DNA from: Lactuca virosa
Taxonomy: Eukaryota > Streptophyta > Magnoliopsida > Asterales > Asteraceae
Length of the DNA stretch: 64,000 nt
Assembly: GCA_928212115.1 (NCBI GenBank)
Contig: CAKMRJ010003334.1
Span: 36,354,328 to 36,418,327, forward strand
Direction: 5' to 3'
A program made the translations under genes and the position numbers. This document shows positions 1-10,802 of the stretch, in pieces; within the stretch, counting starts at the first letter, position 1; every line of letters starts with the position of its first letter. The notes beneath the pieces are model-generated. The model saw nothing but the letters and a program-made list of their open reading frames with translations, made no database searches and was not told the DNA's origin.

Positions 1-139
1 CTCTCCTTTTCTCTTTCTCCACCTTCATTGGTGTTGACCACTTGACCAACAATCAAAAATTAAAAATATATAATCCATTTTACCCGTTATAAATACAACC
101 TTCAGCCTTTTTAAAAATCATATTTTATTCCACTACATT
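1..139 (+). promoter_or_regulatory. Probable promoter and leader of a disrupted host gene
   Basis: This is unique-looking AT-rich DNA left of retrotransposon F. A TATAAATA box lies at 88-95. If F is removed together with one copy of its CCAAT duplication, the box lies about 108 bp upstream of the ATG at 27546, a normal plant promoter-to-start distance. The box and the F boundaries are seen directly; the link to the gene on the other side of F is inference from the matched duplications. Confidence 0.5.
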
Positions 140-144
140 CCAAT
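140..144. repeat. Left target-site duplication of element F (CCAAT)
   Basis: CCAAT at 140-144 directly precedes the LTR terminus TGTAACAT at 145. The same five bases occur at 27489-27493, directly after the other terminus (ATGTTACA ending at 27488). Five-base duplications are standard for LTR retrotransposon integrases, so this pair defines the outer limits of one element. Confidence 0.85.
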
Positions 145-1314
145 TGTAACATTCGAAAAATTCTTGAAAATTTTAAACTTAAAAAAAACCACAAACCATC
201 ATTGTTTACAAATTGTTTTCAAAATAAGCTCCATATCAGGGAAATCCCGAAATCATAAAACAAAATAGGAGGAGGTGCACGATCATGCCTTTGCCTTCGC
301 GATCCTCAGAAGTACCTGAAACATAATCCAAAACTGTAAGCCCAAAGCTTAGTGAGTTTCCCCCAAAATACTAATACATAACAAATAGCACAAAACATAA
401 TAACATAATACTATGGGCCCAATCAACCATCGGGTTGGAAAACCCCAGGCCCCTCAACCATCGAGTTGGAATGCCAATATGCTATGGGGTCCAATCAACC
501 ATCGGGTTGGAATACCCCAGGCCCCTCAACCATCGGGTTGGAATGCCAACATACTATGGGTCCAATCACCTTCGGGATGGAATACCCTAGGCCCTCAACC
601 ATCGGGTTGGAATGCCCCAATATGTTGGCTTACGCACAAAGCAATGAAGCCTCAGCCACCAATCAATCATGTGCACATAATACATATAATCATACTATTA
701 ACTAGCTAGCAAACAAATAAACAGATCTTATAGATCACAAACATAGCATCATCCTAACTATCAGGATACTGATCTACTAGGTCACTATATCATAACATGC
801 ATAACGGGATATCAATCCAAGGGTCGGCATTGGTGCCTTCGACTCGCAACTACAGTGAGAAAAACTCACCTCACAAGTAACGATGAACTGATAAGATCCA
901 ACTCCAAATCTTAGCTCCGGACTCAAATGCCTACAATCGCCATGTGACCATTTCTATCAAAACCCCAAATTAACCAAATTTCCCTCAAAACTTGGTCAAC
1001 CATGGTCAGAGTCAAAGTCAACGGTCAAGGTCAACAGTCCATGTTGACCGAACTCGTCGAGTGAACCTCTTTGACTCGTCGAGTTCTGTAGAACTCAGAA
1101 AGTCGGGGAAAAACCTAGCCAACTCGCCGAGTTGTCCGGACAACTCGATGTGTTTTCCATAACTTAACACATACAGTTGATTCCTCTACTACTGAGACTT
1201 TAAGGCTCAGATCTAAACTCTAAATGTGTCTAAAAGGATAAAGTTTCCAACTTTATCCTTTGGGGCCACTCTAAATTCTCAAAAACCCATCCACAAGGCT
1301 TAAAAACTCAAAAG
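145..1314 (-). repeat. Element F, 3' LTR (its 3' part)
   Basis: This matches 25584 to about 26745 nearly base for base with small differences. It ends where element G begins with TGTAACATCC at 1315. The missing part corresponds to roughly the first 740 bp of the LTR. It contains a 30-35 bp minisatellite (about 413-640), CTCGTCGAG palindromes near 1050-1145, and a predicted intron at 316-869 in the minus sense. Confidence 0.85.
413..640. repeat. Minisatellite in F LTR (CCATCGGGTTGGAAT-type unit)
   Basis: Degenerate tandem units contain CAACCATCGGGTTGGAAT followed by a short GCC- or CCC-rich spacer. About seven units are visible. The same array recurs in the other F LTR at 25855-26040. Apparent open frames here follow from the repeat period and are not genes. 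Confidence 0.8.
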
Positions 1315-1819
1315 TGTAACATCCTGTTTATTTAATAAATAAATAGATAAAATTTATGAAATAGTAGCAGCCCTAAAATCCATAATATTCAGTGAGATGT
1401 TGGTTTTGAGAGCCAAATGTTATAAATGGGATTATTCGGGGGCTAAAGTGTAATTTCAGGACTATTTTGTAAAGATGTTTAGAAGACAAGGGGTGGGTGG
1501 TAAGTATTGGACCTATTATGAAAGGATTTTGAGAACCGAGGGCTGTTTAGTAAATTACAGATTTAATTTGAAAAGGATTTTAGAAGTGGGGGTATGTTTG
1601 GTAATTATTAGGGCTTATTATGCAAGGAATTTATGGAATCAGGGGCTAAAGGGTAAATGTTGGATTTAAGTTGAAGAAGATTTTGTGAGGAGGGGCTGAT
1701 TATGGAAATATGACACAATATGAAATGAGACACGAGTTTAACCCCGTATCCCATTTTCCCTCTTATTTGGAGTATCGGAACCCTACACCTACCCTAATTT
1801 TCATCAGCCGTCATGTGAG

Positions 1820-2450
1820 CCTCTCAGGCCGCCACCTCTCTCTTCTTTTTCTTCCGACCGGGCGAGGTCGTCGCCTGCTGCCTCGCCGACGAGCACCACC
1901 TCTTTGCTGCTTCCAAAGACGTAAGGGAAGCCCGAAGAGCCATCGAGACCGGCGACTACAGTTGCGTTCGTCGCTGCGTGGGTCCTGCGTGACCTGAAGG
2001 TTCTCGGTAAGGCATTGCATCTCATTTCCCCTTCGTTCCTCTCTTCATGTTTGGTGTCAGGTATGTTTCGCTGCCGCCGGTGGCCATTGGCCGTTGTTGC
2101 GTTTTCCGGCGACGCATGCCGCCTAGGCGGTGGCTGTAGGTTTGTATCTTCAAATGTACATGTCGACTGTTGCTTTTGTGAGGTTTATATGTGGGTTATT
2201 TGGCCAGAAACCCACCGCCACCACCTCATGGTGGTGGCTGCCACCGTTTTACCACCAGCCACCGCATGGTGGTGGTTGTGCGTGTAGGATGTGGTGTGTG
2301 AATGTTTTTAGTAGAAAATGGGGCTAGTTTAAGCTTTTTGGCGGAAGGATTGAGGAAAAACCCGCCACCACCGCCGTGAGGTGGTGGCTGCCGCTGCATG
2401 CCGCCGTGAACCGCCGCCGACCACCGTTTCCCGAGGTGGCAGTGGGTGGT
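1820..2450. repeat. GC-rich CCACCGCC/GGTGGTGG low-complexity segment in G LTR
   Basis: Repeated CCGCC and GGTGGTGG runs include the inverted pair CCACCACC-TCA-TGGTGGTGG at about 2219-2238. The segment is much more GC-rich than its neighbours. Open frames here, up to 95 codons, show no domain and follow from stop-poor composition. A splice donor-like TCG|GTAAGG lies at 2007. Confidence 0.55.
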
Positions 2451-2828
2451 GCCTAGCCTAGTAGAACCCTAATGGACCTAAAAACTTAATTTGGGTCTTG
2501 GTTGGCTTGTGTGTGGGTAGGAAACCTTAATTAGGGTTTAGGAAACCCTAATTTTGGAGGATGTTAGTTTTGGACTGTCGGGACCCGCGTTTGGACTAGT
2601 GGACTAAAGTTATGACCTATGCCGATTCCATTATATGTTGGCCTAATGGATAAATGGACTTAATGGGTTAAGAGAGAACACTTAACCCTAATCGTCATTT
2701 CATGTGAAAACCCTAATTGTGTTGGGTTTTGAGTTGGGCCTAGATGTTTGGGCTATTGATGGACCATCCAAGAACAAGTATAAGGACTAGAGTATTGGAC
2801 TGGGCTATAGGATAAGGCATATTGGACA

Positions 2829-3005
2829 GGCTTGGGCCCAATTTGGAAAATTGGACCATAGATGGGCCATATTTGGGCCTTGATGATTATAAGATATTGG
2901 ACCATTAGAATACCAATTGTTAGACCAAGAATAAATGGTTGGGCCTTAGGGTAAGACCATGTAAAGGTTTGGGCCCAATTTGGAAAATTGGGCCATAGTT
3001 AGGCC
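2829..3005. repeat. Short direct repeats in G LTR
   Basis: TTGGGCCCAATTTGGAAAAT occurs near 2832 and again near 2968, each followed by a CCATAG(A)TGGGCC/TTAGGCC-type tail. Spacing is about 136 bp. The inner TTGGGCCCAA is itself palindromic. No function is visible. Confidence 0.6.
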
Positions 3006-4064
3006 TTGGTTGACTATTGGTATTTTGTGCCTCCAGAGTATGAGTTGGGCCTTGGTTGTGACACCAGTCAAATTTTGGTCAAAAATAAATTGATCAATAA
3101 TCTTAATTGGGATGAACCAAGTGGTAGAGTTTGTAACAAGGTTTCCAAAAACATAAAGAACACTGAAATCCGAGTTATAACGAGGAAGTTATGACCAATC
3201 GAAAATCCGCGTCAAAACCGGCAAAACACTGTTAAGTGTAAAAAGTGAATTTTCGATAAAAGGCTTTTTAGCCTTAACAATCTAAATGAAAGTTGTAGAA
3301 TATGTTAAACCGAGAACGTTCAGAAAAAGAACGTCAAAATCTGACTTCGTATGAACAAGTTATGATTTTTCGTATCGGTTTAGCAGTAGACAGCTAAAAA
3401 TTCGAAATATAAATCGATCGATATTTGGCCGACGCAACTTAAACGAGAATCGAAGGTCTCGTCAAAAGTAGCACAACGGTAAAAAGACAGACGAAACGGA
3501 CTCGGTATGAAGAAGAAGTTATGAATTTTCAACGGATTCCCATCCCGGTCTGTTTAAAATAATAATATTAAAAATAAATTCAAAATCAGCCGACGAAGAC
3601 TAAACAAAAGTCGTAGAGTATGATTTTACCTACGCGTGCATATAAAGAATGCAAAAAACGGAGCTCGTATGCGAAAGTTATGATTTTCGCAAGTTTTTGG
3701 CACAAAAATCAAGAAAATCTAGAAAACCGGGAAATTTCACTGAGTCACCTCGGACACGTCATCCCTCGCATGCGAAGCTGCCACGTGTCATCTTCGGGTT
3801 GGACCGCAAATCGCCGTGTCACCATCGGATTGGACCGTAGCCGCGGTCCAGTAAGAAGCCTACACCTTCGCATGAGACACTCCTCGGATGACCCCTTCGC
3901 ATGCGTGACCTTCTCCCATTGGACCGAAGGTTGGTCCTATCCGAAGCTACCAGTAGCGAACCGCCTAACCGAGCCCTCGCCACTTGTCCGAGCCGAACCT
4001 CCACTTTGCCACCTGTCCGAGGCACGTGTCTCGCTTACCTTGCTCCGGATCCGAAGCTGCGGAC

Positions 4065-4072
4065 TATAAATA
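4065..4072 (+). promoter_or_regulatory. TATA box of LTR J
   Basis: TATAAATA in the context CGGACTATAAATAGCCTG lies about 1.0 kb into the LTR, after a GC-rich stretch with repeated CCGAAG/TTCGGA-type motifs. It is the best TATA box in this LTR and lies 263 bp upstream of the predicted splice donor, as expected for a retrotransposon promoter. Confidence 0.6.
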
Positions 4073-4722
4073 GCCTGCGAGACTTCTCGGATTTATGACA
4101 TTTTTCACCCCAAAACTTCCCAAAATTCATATTTTAACCCCGAAAACTTTCTCACGACCCCCGAAGGCCCCGGTATCACGTCTAAAGCCCGAAGCAAGCC
4201 CTGGAGCCCCGCAATTCTCAAGAATTCATCCTCTCTCCTGTCGAAACTCTGCCCGGTTTGAGCCGGTTTCTCGTCAAATAAACTCTTTACGGGAAACGAA
4301 ACGCTGCCCGAATCACCGCTTATCAAAGTGAGTTCATACCCCTATAATTTACCTTTTCAATGGTTTTTAAATGCTTTTTAGGGGGGGGGGGATACAAGTT
4401 TAACACAATATTAAATTGTGTTAATAACTGTATGTGATGATAATCACACAAAGTGTTTCCATATGCTTTTAAGAATTACCAAATACTTCCAAAATAACGT
4501 AAAGTCATGTTAAATCTTTAAAGCCATGTAAACTCCGTTAAATTCTCTGAAAAATGTTTTATAAGCTATTTCAAAGTATAAATGCCAAAATCATGTTTAT
4601 ATATGTATAAATACATAAATAAGATTTGAAGGGCTTAGGACTAATGAATTATCTTATATCCTTTTCCTTGTTTGGATGTGGAATTAAGGTTGTGTTATTT
4701 GTCCGAAGGTCGTTTCCTTTTT

Positions 4723-4725
<3 letters not shown>

Positions 4726-4779
<54 letters not shown>
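4726..4779. repeat. (TA)n microsatellite
   Basis: An uninterrupted AT/TA run of about 54 bp lies inside LTR J. Confidence 0.95.
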
Positions 4780-4783
<4 letters not shown>

Positions 4784-5040
4784 CATATATGAGTACAAAA
4801 GGTTACTCCTTTTGGTATCAATACCTTTGTATCAGGCTGAACAAAGGTGTTCATCCATGAGAAACCATGCTAATCAGATAGAACATATAAATTATAATAG
4901 GTATAATTTATGATTCAAAACTAAAGATACAAGTATGATTCACGACTGTATACTTTCCAAGGAAATTACCAGAATTCATTCACCTATACCAAGATATGTA
5001 TAATACTTTTAATATATGAACAACATATTAAAGAAGTAAA

Positions 5041-5256
5041 GATACATCATACCGAGTTTGCATTAACAAAGGTACTATACAGAGTACCAGGGTTAGCAAA
5101 CACGGGGTAAAGATACATCATACCGAGGTTGCATTAACAAAGGTACTATACAGATTACCAGGGTTAGCAAACACGGGATAATAATACATCATACCGGGTT
5201 TGCATTAACAAAGGTACGATACAGAGTACCACGGTTAGCAATCACGGGGTAATAAT
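5041..5256. repeat. Three tandem 71-bp units in LTR J
   Basis: The unit begins GATACATCATACCG and ends CACGGG(G)TAA. Copies start at about 5041, 5112 and 5183, with a few substitutions between them. The array lies within the predicted LTR intron. Confidence 0.85.
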
Positions 5257-6499
5257 ACATCGTAAATCTCGTTGAAACAATAAATTTGTGAGACCCTTCA
5301 CGGTGTACTTACCTAAGTACGACCTTTTAAGTCCTGAACTATTAGCCAGAATCTCTTGTAGGGAGAGCGTGAATTTGTGTATAGATCTATATGGGACTGA
5401 CAATCCCGCACCTTTGCTGTTCGCTACAGTTTGGCCGGCAGGCTTAGGGTGTCAAATATCATACCGTTCCGACGCCTGAAGAACGTCGCCGCAGGCATTT
5501 CCGTCATATTAGTATGGTTGATAGGACTCACATGGATAAAACAACGAGTGAATTACAAAGTAATATACTTCTCTTATAACAGTAAGAAAAGTTAATTACA
5601 TCCCGACCAGATATACCTTCAGTAGTTTTACTTACAGTAAAAGCTACGTATCATGAAATCAAGTATTGTACTTCTGGTTTTGAACACTTAAAACCACAAG
5701 GCAGTATTATGGATAATACAACACTCTCCAGGATTAATATTAAGGTTTTTACTATAGAACAGATATAACTAAGAACACTTTTACAAAAGAAAGGGTTTAT
5801 GGGATTAAACCACTTATCAAATGGAACTTAGTCATTCAATCTCTGTAAACTAGTATAACATAAAAGACCTTTAGTGGTTAATTCTATAATTCCTTAGTTA
5901 TTACATCAGAGTTGTACATAAGTAATATCTGATTGACAGTGAAATGTGTGACTTTCGCCTTACTTCCTGTTCCTTGTTTGGTTGTGGGCTTAGGGCAGAT
6001 ACACCCATTTAACTGTCCATTCGATATTATGTTATATATAATCAATATAAACTAAGTAATTACAGAGGGAAACTATTGAGGTTATTAGTTAATCACCTCA
6101 GGAAATATAGGATTTCCTGGAGAAACCAGTGAGCTTATTCAAAGAACTTAGGGTAGACTTAACAGAACTAAAATACTTATGAACTCACCAGCTTAAATGT
6201 GGATCTACTCTTTTCAAATAACTTGTATTCTCAGGATCCAGTAGACAGGTACAATCCCGAAGCTTTTGAGAAGACTACCTAGCACCGTACCGCGACTCTT
6301 GTCTTCTACTGTACCTACTTTAGTGTTTGAATATGTAATGTTAAAACACTTATGTAAAACTTATACTTATTAATACAATGGTTGTTTGTACTTTGATTAC
6401 TATATTGCATGTGTTGTGATACTTACCTAAAGTCCTCCGCCCCGAACGTTTCTGCCGTTCTGGGTTGGGGGTCTGACATTGGTCTTGGACCAAGCTATG

Positions 6500-6655
6500 T
6501 TAGGGGTAAATGGCCCATATCTCATGATTGGTGGAGTGTGGGCCGGGCTCGTATCTCCTAGTCAACAGAGTGTGGGTGGGACCTGTATCTCCTAGCCAGC
6601 GGAGTGTGGGCGGGGCCCGTATCTCCTTGAGTGTGGGCGGGGCCCGTATCTCTCA
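6500..6655. repeat. Minisatellite in G LTR (GTGTGGGCGGGGCCCGTATCTC unit)
   Basis: Four to five degenerate units of roughly 23-40 bp share a core of GTGGGCGGGGCCCGTATCTC. A larger array of the same unit fills 11030-11397 in G's 3' LTR. It ends about 280 bp before the LTR end. Confidence 0.8.
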
Positions 6656-6937
6656 GTAGCATGATTATGTGTGTGGTATGTGGTGGTTTGGGGAGACTCA
6701 CTAAGCTTCGTGCTTAAGGTTTTCAGTTTTGGTTTCAGGTACTTCGGTTTTCAAAAGAGGAGCTCGGGATGATTGCAGTCCACACACCATTTGTTCAGCC
6801 TGGCATGTTTATACTTGACAAATGTTATGATATTCTTTAGATACACGATTTATGATTTTTATATATTGAAAGATAATTATGGTTTTATTAATGATTTAAA
6901 ACGAAATTTTTAGACTGTATTTTTGGAATGTTTCAAG

Positions 6938-6952
6938 TTGGTATCATAGCCT
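6938..6952 (+). other. Primer-binding site of element G (degraded)
   Basis: TTGGTATCATAGCC directly follows the 5' LTR. The other elements here carry TGGTATCAGAGCC, the initiator-Met tRNA complement common in plant LTR elements. G has one G-to-T change. Confidence 0.7.
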
Positions 6953-7958
6953 TGGTTTGAGGGATTCGAGCACACTTTCGGGTGTTTCTGAACTCAAACT
7001 ACGGAATTGGTATAGAAATTTTCATAAGAAAGACCATTTTTATAAAAGGATTTGAGAAAAGAAAAGAGTTTTAGAAAAAGCAAAAAGAATTTTGAAAAAG
7101 AGAAAAGGGTGTGGTGCATGCAATCAGCCGAACTCAATTAAGTACTCCCAAATTACCCATACAAGTTTATGTTATGATATGATTATCCTCTTTATGAGAA
7201 CAACATGCTAGATTAGGACGAAGGATCTAGGAAGGATGCTTTATATGCCTGTTATATGTGTGTCAGCTTTATGAGAACTGCATGCTAGTACAGATTAGTC
7301 AGTATGATGGCCTGATTAGTATATGCTTGATTATGTTTACTCAATGCTCGAATGCTGCTTTCTTTGTGCTTTTAGGAGTTCTAGTTGTCTTTTACTAACT
7401 AGTAAACGAATATTCTAAGTTACATATTGCGAGGACTAATTAATTTCAGAAGATTAGGTCTAGCTCTATTTCGTAGCTCTTGTTTGAGTCCAACCGTTGT
7501 ATGGTAGGACCCCTCATTCGATGAATTATCAAGTCTTAGTGATATGTAATGGTATTCACAAGCTAGTTAGGGTAAGATAGCAGGGACTTCTTATGCAGCT
7601 GATAGAGGAGAGTGGGATGGTGATTACCATAGGGAAAGCCTAGGATGAGAGTAGCAGAGAGCAGTAGCAGTAGAAGGGACTTGGTGGAGTCAAGGCAGTT
7701 CTTGAGGAAAGTACGGATAGATGTGGAAGGTCGTATGGGCCCGTACTACTGAAAGCAGAGGATCAGTACTCGAATCAAGGAAGGCTGAGATGAATCCAGG
7801 AAACTTGTAGTATATGTGATCCCTTGATATATGATTAGTATTATGATATTGTTACAGTATACTTGAGTATGGTGACGCTATGTGGTAGACCAGATGCCAG
7901 ATCTGATGCCTGCGAGGGATCAGTATCGGACTCTGGATCTGGCCAGCTTGATGTTTAG
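6953..7958 (+). other. Element G untranslated leader
   Basis: Non-coding sequence lies between the primer site and the gag relic. It contains the segment AGTATGGGCCCGTACTACTGAAAG-like found near 7730, also present in the leaders of A (18648), F and E. This shows that these families share a leader. No gene is visible. Confidence 0.55.
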
Positions 7959-8830
7959 ATGAGGAAGTTCATTCCATCTGAGAGTACGCACAGTATCACT
8001 CACCAGACTCCTGTGATCTTCGGTATGACCAAGGAGGGCATTTTAGAGATTTGTGATGAAAGGTTGAGTGCATCCTGCACTGAGATAGCAGCCATGATAG
8101 GGACGCGTACAATGATGTTTCGGGAATTCAGAGCTTGTGAAGCTCCAGATTATCATGAGGCTAGGGACCCCATTGCTAGTAGCAGGTGATTGGCAAATTT
8201 TGCCAATATTTTTGTACCAGCCGTAGTCTCGAAAAGGGACAAGGACCGACTTGCTTCCTGTTACCTGAAGGACAGGGGCGTGATTGATGGGAAGAGGTTG
8301 GTAGTGAGTTGAGTGATGATGTGGTCGATGCTATGTCATGAGATAAGTTTTCGATCAAATTTCGGGCAGAGTTTGCCCAGGCGATTGAGGCGCAACAGTT
8401 GGCGCAACAATTGTTAGATCTCCGCCAGGCTACTAAGACTATGGCAGAGATCACTGTCAAGTCTCGGGAGAGAGCTTAGTTAGTACCGCAGTATGTAGCA
8501 GATGAGGAAATGAAGAAGGTAAGGTATCATGACATACCGTAGAATAATAGCAATGAGACCGTGAATATCTCGGGGTGTGAGACCCTGAATGATATTACTT
8601 ATAGAGCCCGAGAACGGGTATTGACTTGAAGCACATTGGGAAGAGATAATCAGAGTAGTTGCTTATATTGAAGGGTCTCAGGAGGAGGCCCAAGATTTCA
8701 GATCAACTTTTGAGAGGCCATCAGGGCCAGATTCAGTGCAGCACGTGCGGGAAACTGCACGATGGAGTCTTTCGTTCCAAGGGTTTGAGTAAGTGTAATT
8801 ATGGGTTTATCATCTGTTTGTGTTTGAACT
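7959..8830 (+). pseudogene. Element G gag relic
   Basis: The reading frame from 7959 reaches a stop near 8189 and contains a gag-like segment (FRACEAPDYHEARDPIASSR) that matches the start of the plant gypsy gag core (residues of the type 'ap.f.g..dP.as.rWl'). The core continues in other frames after 8190. A zinc-knuckle fragment CSTCGKLHDG appears at about 8738-8767. Several stops and frameshifts separate the pieces. The original protein would have been the capsid-like nucleic-acid-binding Gag. No pol follows it. Confidence 0.6.
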
Positions 8831-8984
8831 ATATTTTCAAGAGATGTCATACGTCAATTGCATATCGAGAAGTATTAGTGGGCAGCGGAAGGTTATTTCC
8901 CTAATTGCGGTTTGGGAGTGTACAGTGTCATCTTAGTTTATGGTCGAGATCGGTTCAGGGGTGTAGCCGTAGCAATCACTAGCA

Positions 8985-9480
8985 GCCAGATAGTGCTAAA
9001 GTGTTGTAAGTCTGCGGGTGTAGCCGTAACATTCACAAGGTTAGCAGACAGTGTGAGAAGTGTTGTAAGTCTGCGGGTGTAGCCGTAGCATTCACAATGT
9101 TAGCAGACAGTGTGAGAAGTGTTGTAAGTCTGCGGGTGTAGCCGTAGCATTCACAAGGTTAGCAGACAGTGTGAGAAGTGTTTTAAGTCTGCGGGTGTAG
9201 CCGTAGCATTCACAAGGTTAGCAGATAGTGTGGGAAGTGTTGTAAGTCTGCGGGTGTAGCCGTAGCATTCACAATGTTAACAAATAGTATGGGAAGTGTT
9301 GTAAGTCTGCGGGTGTAGTCGTAGCATTCACAAGGTTATCAGATAGTGTGGGAAGTGTTGTAAGTCTGCGGGTGTAGCCATAGCATTCACAAGGTTAGTA
9401 GATAGTGTTAGAGTGTTGTAAGTCTGCGGGTGTAGATGTAGCATTTCACTAGGTTGGTAGATAGCATGGGAGTGTTTTTA
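8985..9480. repeat. Tandem array, eight units of 59 bp
   Basis: The unit starts GTGTTGTAAGTCTGCGGGTG and continues with TAGCCGTAGCATTCACAAGG and TTAGCAGA(C/T)AGTGTG. Eight copies at a constant 59-bp period begin at about 9000, 9060, 9119 and so on; later copies are more diverged. It lies in G's internal region after gag. The period and full-length homogeneity rule out a CRISPR array, because there are no unique spacers. Confidence 0.9.
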
Positions 9481-9839
9481 GATCGCAGAAGGAACAGTGG
9501 TACCCACCAGTTCGGGTGCATCAGTGAGGGCGTGGAAAATCCACAGATTGGTTTACGGATTTCCCCAGATGAATTAGACCGGTTTGAGCCAGTGATAAGA
9601 CCGTAGGAACATCACTGCAGTCAGGGGATCAAGGAAGCGATGGACTGTTTAAGGTCGTTTGTGATATAAGGCTGCCCTTGGTCATGTAGCAAGCATTTTT
9701 AGCCTTGGATTTGGATGATGTCAGGACTCGACGTATGGATCCGATCAGTTAGATCAGAAGTTCGTTAGATCCTTAGTGGAAAGATAACTAATGACAACTG
9801 TTGACATACAAGGATTTCGTTCAGAATTCGTGTGGAGCG
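9481..9839 (+). other. Element G non-coding internal sequence
   Basis: No open frame with a recognisable domain lies here. The sequence continues G's internal region up to the MITE insertion. Confidence 0.5.
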
Positions 9840-9847
9840 ACCGCGTG

Positions 9848-10048
9848 CAAGGCCGGTCCAAACGTATATGGTGCCTAGGACGAAAATAAAAAAAGGGCCC
9901 CTTAAAGACAAATATCATAAAGATTTAAAAAATATCATTTATTCTTCACTTTAAACGCGTACAATTAGCAATAACAAGCAAACCAAATTGTTTATCTTTT
10001 GAGCTAGTTTGAGTTTGAACCAACTTTAGGCCCTAAAAATCATTTAGG

Positions 10049-10111
<63 letters not shown>

Positions 10112-10188
10112 GCCCAGAAATTTTAGGTCCCCTGGAGACGTGGGCCCTGGGCGGTCGCCCGGGTTGCCCACCGTCTGGACCGACCCTG
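9848..10188. mobile_element. hAT-type MITE, 341 bp, with 8-bp target duplication
   Basis: Terminal inverted repeats are CAAGGCCGGTCCAAACG at the left and, read inward from the right, CAGGGTCGGTCCAGACG (14 of 17 match). Exact 8-bp duplications ACCGCGTG flank it at 9840-9847 and 10189-10196. Eight-base duplications and CA-starting inverted repeats fit the hAT superfamily. There is no coding capacity; the interior holds a long TA run at about 10053-10110 and a GC-rich right arm. Confidence 0.85.
10053..10110. repeat. (TA)n microsatellite inside the MITE
   Basis: Two TA runs are joined by one phase slip (ATAATA). Long frames read as repeated Tyr-Ile here are artefacts. Confidence 0.95.
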
Positions 10189-10196
10189 ACCGCGTG

Positions 10197-10802
10197 GGAG
10201 TCTTTTGGCTCCACAACCGGGCCAAAACCTAGTATTTTAGATGATTGGTGAACGAATTGAGACCATGGAGGTCTCTGTAGATTTTGGATGCAGCCATGTG
10301 GTAGCATGCTGCTTCGGGCCGTTCCAGTGTATTGACAATATTAGTATTAGTGTATTGGAATTTCCGGTATGTATGTGTAAAAGATTGATTGGGTTATGCT
10401 GAGTCACTCACAATGGTATTATTTGATCCTTGGCCAAGTATAAGTGATCTGTAGGGATAATCGGGCCCATGATTCTATTTTCTAGTGCGAACCCTGAGTT
10501 ATCAGAAGTTGAGTAGTCAGTAGAGAGATTAGTGGATTGGGTTCAACAATAATGATTCAGTATGAGCGGTCTGTCAGGGAGTCAGATCATCTCAAGAATC
10601 CAAATTTTAGATTGAGTAAAAGTGATCATGTGCAAGGAATTCATTCACCTTCTAGTTTAGAACCTTAAGAGGGTTGGTTACAGTTACCCCGGGAGGGCTA
10701 GGGTGTGCCTGGGATTGTGGCCATGTCATTTGAGTGGTTTGGCGTGACAAGGATGGTAAGGAATGATTTCGAGGACGAAATCTAATTTAAGTGGGGGAGA
10801 GT
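10197..10802 (+). other. Element G 3' internal region and polypurine tract
   Basis: Non-coding sequence ends in AATTTAAGTGGGGGAGAGT, the polypurine tract just before the 3' LTR at 10803. The same motif precedes A's 3' LTR at about 21947. No integrase or other pol domain is visible. Confidence 0.6.

Larger units (their letters stand above)
3057..6478 (+). mobile_element. Solo gypsy LTR J, 3.4 kb, with exact target duplication
   Basis: It starts TGTGACACC at 3057 and ends GTCTGACA at 6478. The flanks TTGGT (3052-3056) and TTGGT (6479-6483) are identical. Its last about 60 bp align with the ends of the C and D LTRs (GTCCTCC, CCCAGAACG, CCGTTCT, GTGTGACA-type order). No internal region follows, so this is a solo LTR left by LTR-LTR recombination. 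It holds a TATA box at 4065, a TA microsatellite, a 71-bp repeat array and strong splice-site-like signals (donor 4328, acceptor 6234). Confidence 0.85.
1315..6935 (+). repeat. Element G, 5' LTR (interrupted by solo LTR J)
   Basis: It begins TGTAACATCC and ends ATGTTTCA, a degraded ATGTTACA, just before the primer site. About 230 bp at its start match the 3' LTR at 10803-11024. The 3' LTR lacks everything equivalent to about 1543-6500, so the two LTRs differ by a large deletion. It includes a GC-rich segment at 1820-2450 and a minisatellite at 6500-6655. Confidence 0.75.

Noticed and set aside
1710..2327. Several overlapping open frames on both strands in a GC-rich stretch
   Set aside because: They follow from low stop-codon density in repeated CCGCC/GGTGG sequence inside the G LTR and show no domain or conserved start.
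3620..4069. 149-codon plus-strand frame
   Set aside because: It lies in the GC-rich U3 part of LTR J, has no recognisable domain, and ends at the TATA box region; other frames are equally open.
8985..9480. Possible CRISPR-like repeat array
   Set aside because: The whole 59-bp period is repeated with no unique spacers, and the setting is a plant retrotransposon.
10040..10307. Minus-strand frames rich in Tyr-Ile
   Set aside because: They are translations of the TA microsatellite in the MITE.
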